Part shown: piece by piece, positions 55,418-64,000 of the stretch | Layout: each line of letters begins with the position of its first letter | Numbering within the stretch: position 1 is the stretch's first letter | Assembly: GCF_051622035.1 (NCBI RefSeq) | Contig: NC_135357.1 | Coordinates: 34,375,191-34,439,190, forward strand | Length of the DNA stretch: 64,000 nt | Reading direction: 5' to 3' | From: Arctopsyche grandis | Lineage: Eukaryota; Arthropoda; Insecta; Trichoptera; Hydropsychidae | The notes under the pieces: generated by a model | Database searches by the model: none | The model's input: the letters and a program-made list of their open reading frames with translations, nothing else | Told to the model about the DNA's origin: nothing | Position numbers and translations under genes: made by a program

Positions 55418-55792
55418 GTACCATAAAAATTTTATTTTAAATGTTTTGAATATCCTTTCAGGTAAAACGACTACCGCTCTTTTTGTCAAATAATTTTGCG
55501 ATTAAGAAGTCTTTCGCATTTCCCGAAATTAAATTCCTCATCGATTCTAGACTTTCTGCTTTAAATTTGGAATTTCTTCGGTTAAGTTTAAGGTTTTCTT
55601 TATCGATAGTGTGATCTAAGCAGACTTTTGTCACTTTTTATATGTATTATTTTTGTACATACCGAGTTTAGCTTCACATCCTTTGTAAAAGTGATGCCGA
55701 TTCCTAGGTTACTGTACGCCTCGGCCAACAGTGGTCTTTGTTGTATAGCAACACAAAAAATGTGCTGATTTGTCCATTTTTTTCCACTGTAT

Positions 55793-56147
55793 TGTTACGG
55801 GGACGAGTAGGAGATGGTGTAGAATATTATAGTCACAGATTTTGTCAAATGATTATATTCTTTAGATAGCAGTAAATATAAACGAGATTAATTCACAAGT
55901 GTGGTATTTTATATGTGTGAGTGAATTATGAGTGATGTACAAACAGTGGTACATATGAGTGTACACCGTTTGTGAGTTGGCAGAAGTGTGACGCCAACTG
56001 ACAGTAGTCGAGCTACTGGCCGGACGGCCACCGGTAGGTGCGTACGCGCACGTGTGTATACTTAATGTACAATAAACGTACATTGATGGACCAACATCGT
56101 CTTTGATTATCTCTCCCGCAATCCTCCCTATATCTTCGAACTCTACA
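55793..56147 (+). mobile_element. Probable solo LTR (third LTR family)
   Basis: TGTTACGGGGACGAGTAGG to GAACTCTACA, with an AATAAA at about 56072 in the expected place. No second copy is in the window and no target duplication is visible, so the borders are inferred from TG..CA ends and layout. Confidence 0.5.
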
Positions 56148-57575
56148 CAAGTTACTAGTCCAATAAGTTAGAAAATTTCCAGGATTGTTATAAGATACCA
56201 AACTTTCAATAGTCTCTGAATTTTTCCGCAAATCGTACGTAAAATAGGATATTTGAGAAATGACTGAGGAAGAAGGGCTAGGTCAGTATCAGTCGATTGA
56301 ATTTCCGCGACAGCTTGCATTAAGTTCACTTTATTATACGTAACTGCAGGTTTGATTACATCAGCATTGCTTGAAGAGCTAGGATTGCCCAAGGTATTGA
56401 CAAAAATTAAGCTAACAGATGCCAAGGGGTTTCATACACAAACACTGATGGTCCATTTTTGGCGTGACAAAAGGGATCCACAAGCCAGAACTTGTTCCAA
56501 CCAGGAAAATCAAGCCCATAGCAGCTATTAAATATAGCAAAAGTATGAGCAGTGTCTGTCAGACATGGACAATATTAATAATAGAATTGAAAGTGTTCAT
56601 GTTGTCCGATTTAGCCCTGCTTATTGTACATGGAGATATTCATAAAACGGGAAGAAACATCACGAGATTCAAGTGATGGCTTCCATAATTACCATCAATG
56701 AAGACCTTGCATTGTAGGCGAGGATATCCGATAATTACGGATTACCTTCTCTTAGGGCCACGTTAAAAGGTGAAATTTTTTTGATTATTGCAGCAAATTT
56801 GGCCGCGGCATGAGAACATGTCGCCTGTCAAAGGCGTTGATATCTCAGATCGGTTCAGTTACTTCTTAAATGCTCTGGCAAAAGTGGTGATAAGATCCAC
56901 TATTGTTAGAGGAAAAACTAAGAAGAGCTGGAGTGAATTACTTCTGATCAGTTATTCGGAACAGGCAGCCAAAGAGTTGTGCCCCAAAGAGGATACTTTT
57001 CTAGACAAAGCAATATCATTAGTAGGCAACTTGCTTATTTGTTACTAGAGCTCATACTAAATACATATACCTCCGAGATCGTAACCGCTGATGATTATTA
57101 AAGTTCAAATTATGTTCAAACTATGGACTCCGTCGAGTAACTACGACGGTTTTAATCTGAAGAATATCAGAATTAAGACGAAGACACGTTCTATTTTTTT
57201 ATATCTAACCATTCGACTTAGTGAAATGTTTTATTTTGCCTTATTTTACGGAAAAACTACGGCATTATATTAATATACATAATATACATATATGATGATA
57301 GTGAATGTAGATCATTCCAAAGTGTATGTATTGTACATACATATGTAATTTTATTTTACATTTTTTTAAGTATGCGAATTTCACATATTAGTATGCTGTA
57401 TAGTAAAATATTATATTAACCAAAACCACGTTTTCACGTGCAGTATTACTGCCAGTTCACGGCATTTATGTAAATTCACATTTCAAGTAAATTACTGTAA
57501 AGATTTTCAAAGACATCGTTTTGCAAGGATATAAATTGTATAACGGTCGTTATATATTGAAATCCCCTACCATTA
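56148..57575. other. No recognised gene
   Basis: Several short open frames (for example 56168-56425 on - and 56788-57048 on +) without motifs that I recognise. They might be decayed mobile-element coding sequence. The rest is AT-rich. Confidence 0.35.
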
Positions 57576-57579
57576 TTGG

Positions 57580-57815
57580 ATCATACAATAAGATATGCAT
57601 AGTTATTATACTAGAAATAAGAACAATCTAGTTGTAGGTAGAGTAAGAGAAAATAAAACAGCTGGTGGCGATTTTCACAGGGGTGTGCTCATGTACAATG
57701 CCCTTCCTGAGTGCGTCAGGTCTTCCAAGACTGTGGAAACATTCTTGCGAGGTGCAAGGAGACACCTCTGTGAAGGACAGGAGGGCGTATAAATTTATAA
57801 ATAAATAAATTATAA
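57580..57815 (+). pseudogene. LINE C-terminal tail and 3' end
   Basis: MHSYYTRNKNNLVVGRVREN then GVLMYNALPECVRSSKTVET and FLRGARRHL are the closing segment of a non-LTR reverse transcriptase (TRN..LVVPR.R and F...LP..IR blocks). The stop is followed by TATAAATTTATAAATAAAT, the probable 3' tail. Only about 65 residues remain. Confidence 0.65.
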
Positions 57816-60079
57816 ACCTTAGAAATCAACGCATCTTCCTATTATCAAATCAATGCTCCTTACAAATAATATTCAAGGGCAAATACACATTTTCAATTTC
57901 CGAAAACATTGTTATACGCATAAAGAAATACACCTGATATTGCATCATACCCGAGGAAACATTGTCATTTGAATACAAAACACCACACATTGTTAGGGAT
58001 GTCCTTACAACTGTCCTGATGCATCGGAATTCAAAGGAAGCCACCTCCTCCCCTCTAATAAAAAAATTACTAAAACCAATTGGAAGCTGATTATAATCCG
58101 ATATAAGACCCACGTCGGCCGTACTTTGTAACATTAACGATGTCTAAAACCATCTTTGATTTTGACGGTTTGGATCACCAATACTGCTCCCGATAAAACA
58201 GAGTAAAAATAATTGGTGTCAGAAATGAGAGAAATCTTTCCAACCAACAACATCGGAGACCTGAGATGAGGACCATCAACATCCTGATTCCAACCGTTCT
58301 TCTCTGGGAACAGTCCCAGAACCATTCGCTGAGTGAACGAGACCAATGGACGTGTCTACCACAGCATCAACCGCCATCATCGTCAACTTCAAACGGCAGT
58401 CAAACTGGAAATCCAACTTCCAACAGTAAGCCCAGATGTTCATCCATCTGTAAGCCGCTAATATCTCAAATTTTCAGGAATTCTACATATGTATGTATTT
58501 ATAACAAAGCAATTTATCCATCACGAAAATCACCGAAGCATCAAAAGCATTTGTACTAGCAATCGAGAATGAGTTGACGCGAAAATACCCTAATTGGCAC
58601 TAATATTTATTAAATTATTGGAAACGCAGAAAAAGCTAGTGCATGACCTTTCGCGACCATCAAATACGCGGTAATCAAACAAATAATTTTTGTTGAAATC
58701 AGTACAAAGTTCAGGTCAGAATAAGGACATTGTTGTTTCATTGATCTGTACATCAATAGAGATCTATTAAAACCCTGATTCAAATATATTGAACTTTAAA
58801 ATCTTAAAGATACGCACGTCAGCAAAACCAACTATTTGACTGAAAATATGATTGACGAAATTGACAATTTTTATTAAGTGAAAATCCTCGCCAAGTATAA
58901 AACGTGGATGTCAAACTTGGTTGTTTACTGTCGAGAGCACAAGCGACGAAGAGGGGAAGAAACTCCCGCTCACTCGCCCTCTGGCCAAATAGAGGAAGAT
59001 AATTGATCATCTTTTTTTTGTTGAAAGGTGTCGCCAATTTGTTAACATGTATTAATTATGAATGATGTATATGAAATTTTAATTTAATTCCTAAAAAAAA
59101 TCATATTAGCGGCCAGCAAAGTGTTAATACGGAATATACCTGGATCATAAAATTTTGATCATCTGGGGAATTAATTACTTTTGCGACAAAGGACACTCCC
59201 ATAAAAACATATTAGGGAAGTCCTTTCAGCTGCATTTGTAACGAACATCCTCATAATCAGACGTGCCTCCAGAATCACGAAACATAACAACCCCTCCCTT
59301 CAATAATTAAAACCCCTGTTTTTGTTGGAAACAAGCAGTAGATATTTATCCAGCACTAGAGTATTATCCTCCCAGTGGTTGTCGATCGACGTAACATGTC
59401 AATCGTACTCTTAACCACCTTAAGTTATATAAAACTCCGATACCTACTCAATTAGAGATGATTTTCGGAAATCGCTTCCCAAAGTGGGGAGTAGATAATA
59501 GAGGCTACTTTCTATTCCATTTCGGGCAGTGTTTGTGGCGCAAAATGAAGCCTGGAAATTAATAATAATCACAAACGAGCGAACTTTTGCGCTTATCTTG
59601 AGCTTTTATTCCGACGGGCGATATTCTCGCTATATGCGCCTGTGGAGACAAATGAGGTATCACAAATCATGTGGGTTATTTCTGTGGAATAAAGCCTTCA
59701 TACTGACCGTTTCAATCTTCAAATAAAACGAAAACAGTCCTAAAAATACACCCATACATACTAACCTGAAAAAACTAGGCCAGATATAATATTCCGTAGT
59801 CATAAACCACTACTAACAAAGTATCTAGTGGATGACAGTATTATTAAAAACCATACTAGGACACTTAAGAGTTTCGGTGATCACCGATCATAGTACATAA
59901 GCTTCAGATTGAAACTAAAACAAAAGTTAGAAACAACGCTGCGTGGATGCAAGACAATTAATTGCCTTCTGGCTGTTGAACGCAGCTCGCTGATTGGACG
60001 AATAGTGCGGACTACTCATTGGTCGACACAGTAGACAATACAGGTTATAACTAGTCAACGGAGCCTGAAGGGGCCGTGT
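57816..60079. other. No recognised gene
   Basis: Open frames are short and without known motifs. TTGGTGTCAGAAATGAGAG near 58213 resembles a tRNA-Leu primer-binding site, but no LTR pair surrounds it. GACGAAGAGGGGAAGAAACTC near 58945 recurs near 63325, followed in both by a GGCCAA(A/C)TAG word. Confidence 0.4.
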
Positions 60080-60121
60080 ATTGTTCAAAGGTTGTAAATG
60101 CATTGTTAAAGGTTTGCCGAA
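60080..60121. repeat. Dispersed repeat family B, fragment
   Basis: GGTTGTAAATGCATTGTTAAAG then GTTTGCCGAACA matches the left half of the family B copy at 49019-49180. Confidence 0.7.
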
Positions 60122-63100
60122 CAATGGATAGCACTGTGACTATCCTACTTCTAGTTATAACTAAAGTGGCCATACATCCCCGTTTTTAGGAAGCGTGTCC
60201 CGTTGTCCTCAAGCACAGCTTCGGGACGTCGAAATGTCCCGTTTTGAAAAAGAGTATATTTATTGAATTATTATATATATATCGTATAATTATGTATATA
60301 ATAAATCTACATAACTAAGGAAAAATATAGACTTTTTTCAATTTCATTAGTATCACAGGATATTGACGTATCGCTGCTAAGTATCCAAAATCAATTTCGA
60401 ATCATAGTCTTAAATATGAAAGAGCGCGCACCGTGTTTTGATAAAAAAAAACACTATCAGTTAAATGGATAGATAACAACGTAATTTCAGCAATTTCAAA
60501 TGACTATTTTCACATTTAATTTTTTTTGCCACTAACCCTCATTATTTAAGGATACCAATAAACGAATTGTATTTGAAATGTGCACGAGGTTTATTATAAT
60601 AATAAATTATAAAAAATAATAGGAATCAAGATGCGACTATTCATCCTGTGCAAACAGTCCTGGAACAGATAAAATTCTTTTTATCTTTATTACAAAAAAA
60701 TTAAAATGTAAAATTCAATTATTTTTGAAGCACCGCGCGCAGAAGAATGATCATTTCACTACAATAATTGAAACACGAATACATATTATTGTATTTCTAC
60801 AACAAATAGACAGAAGATATAAATAACTCGTTGTGGATGACAAACCTACTCTTCATAGTTCCAACAGTCGAGATCATAAGGAGGCTCGTCAATGAGATGG
60901 ACCACCAAGCTTCCACCTGAAACACCGGGCCCGGGAGATTATTGCCAACCCGTCCACGGCATAATTTTTAAAAACAACGAAGTGGTGATTCTCATCTCCT
61001 GAAGATCTTCAACACACCCCGGCGGCTGCATTCGGCGGCTAATCAACGACCCGTTGATGACGATTTTGATTAAAATCAACCACCAACGTCCGCGGCCTTA
61101 AAGTTGCTCGAGGGTGCACTTATTTATTAGACGTGACCGCCAAAACTCGACCGACTACAGAAGAGCAAGTCCAGTCAAAACCAACTGACGAATGAATATA
61201 CCAACTGCAACTGCCACTTGGGTAAAAACGTACATGCTGTCCCCTTCACCGTCTCTCGACCAACGGCATTTAATAGACAACAGAACATTGTACGTACAAA
61301 ATACTATTGAAAGGGACAGCGTGTACGTTTTGCATAAACGTCTTCCTACAGCGGATGAACTAACAATATAATTTGTTTTTAGAAACAATGTTTCATGACA
61401 TTAATTAGAAGCTGGAGATTTCGGTGTTTTCGGTGCGTCAAAAATTTGTTGAAAATCATCATAATTATAAACCAACAATTCGATGATGTAAATGTTCGCT
61501 GTGTATTCTCAGCAGCTCTGCAAGGACCTGTTAACAGGACCTATGAGGGCAGAAAAATCGCATCAGTTGAATTGTACACCTCGATTCTTATTGGTCTACG
61601 ATTTTCGTTAAAAACCCTCGCGCACGTTACAAATAGATTTATTAGTAAATCATGCCACGTAATTCAATGCGACAGATATCGCTCACCGAAAATATTACGG
61701 ACTACGAATGGCACAATTTGTCAAATAAGAAATCACAGCAAATAGCCTGGTACAGCAAATCCGACGATCTATAAAATCATCCGATCACAGACCAATTGGA
61801 AGTTTATTCAAATTGAAACTGCCACGATCTTATATAGAGAATTCGAAGAGTCCAAATCCACTGTTAATACGGACCTTGCCCTCTAATTTGAATATATACC
61901 AATATTATTCGATACTATGTCCCAAACGTGAATGGACAAATGTAAGGGAGACTATATATTTAGATTTTATAAACTGAAATAAATTGGCTCCTTTTGCAAA
62001 TTTCTGAAAAACGTTTCGCCAGAAGCATCGGTGAAAATTTGTAGATAATGTTCACAATTCTGCCTATAAGCGGCACATAACCTAAGGACTGGTTGTTCAT
62101 CATTGAGACACTCCACATATTGTTCAAAACAGAATATACACTCGTTCTCCATACAATCGTTTTCTACCATTGAGAGTACGTACATATGTATATTATATAT
62201 AATCTAAACAATCTCGTCCCAATTATAAGATTTGATTTATTTAATGTTTTTAGATGGTAGTACGTAAAAGTCGTATTTAATTTTTTTTTCATTATATAAT
62301 ACATAAGTAAATCACAAAAATAACGTAAAAATTTGTGGACTGATACTGGGCATCCTTAACTAGAGGAGCATTTCAGTCTCTTCGCTTCACAGAACATCCC
62401 AATTCGTGGGATGTACCGGGTAATTATGGCTCTATGGTTGACCATCTACCACAAAGCCAATGGATTCCTGTACAAAAAAAACATAATTCATTGGCTTAGA
62501 TCCAGGCCTGGCTGGACCTACAGGATCGTTCCGACCGTTAGTAAATGGTTCGACAGAAGACAAGGATATCAGCTTCCAATTGACTTTTGACGGTCCGCGA
62601 CAGTCTCTGGAAGAACTTCCGCAAAATATAAAAAAACCAGCATGAGCTAAAGAGAGAGCATTAGAAACCATCGGGACGACGTGGTTCGAAGATTATCGAA
62701 GAGCAAAAGACTCGATTCCATAAGAATAAGCCATCTGGAGTATGACTCCCAACGGAGATCTGCAAGCACCATTTACGAGTAATTTGCGCTGAAGCGAAAT
62801 AGGCAAAAAAAAACTTTAATCGTAATGAATAGAAGAAAACGCTGGAGGTCCGAAAGTGTGGTGTTCCAAATGAAAAAATTAATCAGACTGGCAATCGCCT
62901 AAATTGGAGAATGCTTTAAAGATCTGTATTTAACCAACAGTAGAGTTCAAAATGAAAATGTTAATCAGAGAGGAAATCGCCTAATGTGGAAAATGCTATC
63001 AAGAAAGCTGTGTTTCAACATTAGTACAGCATTCATAATTCCAGGAAGATCAAAATCAAATTTGAAAAATCTCAACAATCATCATCGAGGAATTTTTCCG

Positions 63101-63788
63101 GCGATACCTATCTTTACCAACTGCCTACTTAAGGCGTGGAATCTGATATTCGTGTATTTTTTCTTTTATTTTGCCACATGTAGAAAAAAATTATCCTGTA
63201 TAATCTAACCAACTGCTCCAAGAACAGTGGTTTGAATTTTTCGCTCATCCTCTCAACGAAGGTTAAGCCACTAAAATACCCATCAGAGACATACATACAT
63301 GTGCACCGTCAAGACTACACACGTCGAAGAGGGGAAGAAACTCTTCAACCTTCCCAGCATCTTCGGCCAACTAGTGCCAAAAGATACGAGAAACATGACA
63401 ATGCTTTCCATAAAGCATACAATAGACTATGTAAAATTTAGAAATAGGACATTGTGAAATTTCACAAATGCTATCTAAAAATATTATGTAACCAATAATA
63501 GTAGGCAAATTACTGGTTACATATCTAGTAGTTAGTTCAAAAAATGCAATGCAAAGACCTTCTATTGCTAGTCTTTTAGCAACACAAAAAATGTGCTTTC
63601 ACAAGCTTATAAATTTGCGGAACTTTGGATTGTGATATCCATCTTATGATGTATTCCAAAAAGTGAATCCAAATGTCACAACTGTCCGCAGTTTCCAAAA
63701 TATTGAAATTATTTATATGCATTCAGGAATGATCTAAGAAAGCATCTATCCTCGTGCAACTTTTTACAACTGTAGAATCGGCACTTAG
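60122..63788. other. No recognised gene
   Basis: AT-rich DNA with frequent stops. The open frame 62185-61967 on - (start MVENDCMENECIFCF) has a CxxC pair and a plausible composition for an exon, but no second motif. The 60163-60210 segment is shared with 52725. Otherwise I see nothing that I can name. Confidence 0.35.
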
Positions 63789-63835
63789 ACCATTCTATAA
63801 TTTGTCGAACCATTTCGAACAAATTATAGAATGGT
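63789..63835. repeat. Perfect 17-bp-arm hairpin
   Basis: ACCATTCTATAATTTGT faces its exact complement ACAAATTATAGAATGGT around a 13-bp loop that itself contains GTCGAACCATTTCGAAC. It could be a foldback remnant; no U-tract or other element is associated. Confidence 0.85.
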
Positions 63836-64000
63836 TCATAAATATATACACCTGGCGGCAAAGAACCAATAACCTCACGGGTGTACCTACTTTTCCATCT
63901 ATCGTTTGGTCTATATACCAGAAAACTATAGACGAAAAAGATCGAACCAACAACTTCGCTGAAGTCTACCATCGAAAACATCAACTGAGATTCGACAGCA

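Noticed and set aside
58213-58240. A primer-binding site (TGGTGTCAGAAATGAG) marking another LTR element
   Set aside because: No paired LTR, gag or pol sequence surrounds it; a chance or heavily decayed match is likelier.

Overview
This window looks like insect nuclear DNA. It has a ZAD/C2H2 zinc-finger gene (a family expanded in insects), genes split by short introns with GT/AG borders, (AT)n and (TACA)n microsatellites, and a dense set of transposable elements of the kinds common in insects: mariner, hAT, piggyBac-like and Tc1-like elements, Ty3/Gypsy, BEL/Pao, and jockey- and RTE-type LINEs. I could not fix the insect order. I see no bacterial operon, CRISPR array, rRNA or tRNA gene.

Host genes. 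(1) A ZAD plus 13-finger C2H2 protein is encoded on + in two exons (6098-7551). (2) A long six-exon gene on + (34765-43111, about 1574 aa) has an N-terminus and a 3' part of exon 4 that resemble the centriole-to-centrosome conversion protein CEP295/Ana1. Its introns have filled with transposons. (3) A broken multi-exon BTB-BACK-Kelch gene lies on - (44565-46713). (4) A broken ORF with STPR-like repeats of about 23 residues lies on - (about 47560-48434) and is split by a solo LTR.

Layout. 1-5100: unassigned DNA with a 39-bp tandem repeat, a hairpin MITE-like palindrome, a 446-bp perfect palindrome and an antisense jockey-type LINE tail. 5100-11250: LINE remnant, the ZAD gene, a piggyBac-type MITE, a complete-length mariner with a frameshifted transposase, and three copies of one 185-210 bp repeat. 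11467-16598: an apparently intact Ty3/Gypsy element with LTRs that look identical, a 4-bp target duplication and a -1 frameshift site. 16600-21270: two RTE-type LINE tails and a broken Mutator-like transposase gene interrupted by a Harbinger-type MITE. 21270-31698: a hAT element with an intact 726-aa transposase and a perfect 8-bp target duplication. A 7.5-kb BEL/Pao element with its own 5-bp target duplication is nested inside it. 31812-33612: three copies of a 0.55-0.64 kb unit carrying variable (AT)n. 33640-34760: GC-rich repeats with a Helitron-like end, and a hAT-type MITE. 34765-46713: the CEP295-like gene and the Kelch pseudogene, with nested insertions. 46900-53000: duplicated flanks, the STPR-like pseudogene, solo LTRs and a decayed Tc1 element. 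53040-57815: LINE 3' end, hAT remnant, a 5'-truncated second copy of the Gypsy element, another solo LTR and a LINE tail. 57816-64000: nothing I can name except small shared repeats and a hairpin.

The elements can be ordered by nesting. BEL entered hAT. The Harbinger MITE entered the Mutator-like gene. A LINE and a piggyBac MITE entered a solo LTR inside the CEP295-like gene. A solo LTR entered the STPR-like ORF, and another lies inside the Tc1 relic. The most informative single observations are the canonical GGGAAAC slippery site plus pseudoknot-capable hairpin at the Gypsy gag/pol junction, and the young BEL copy that has lost its reverse-transcriptase core.
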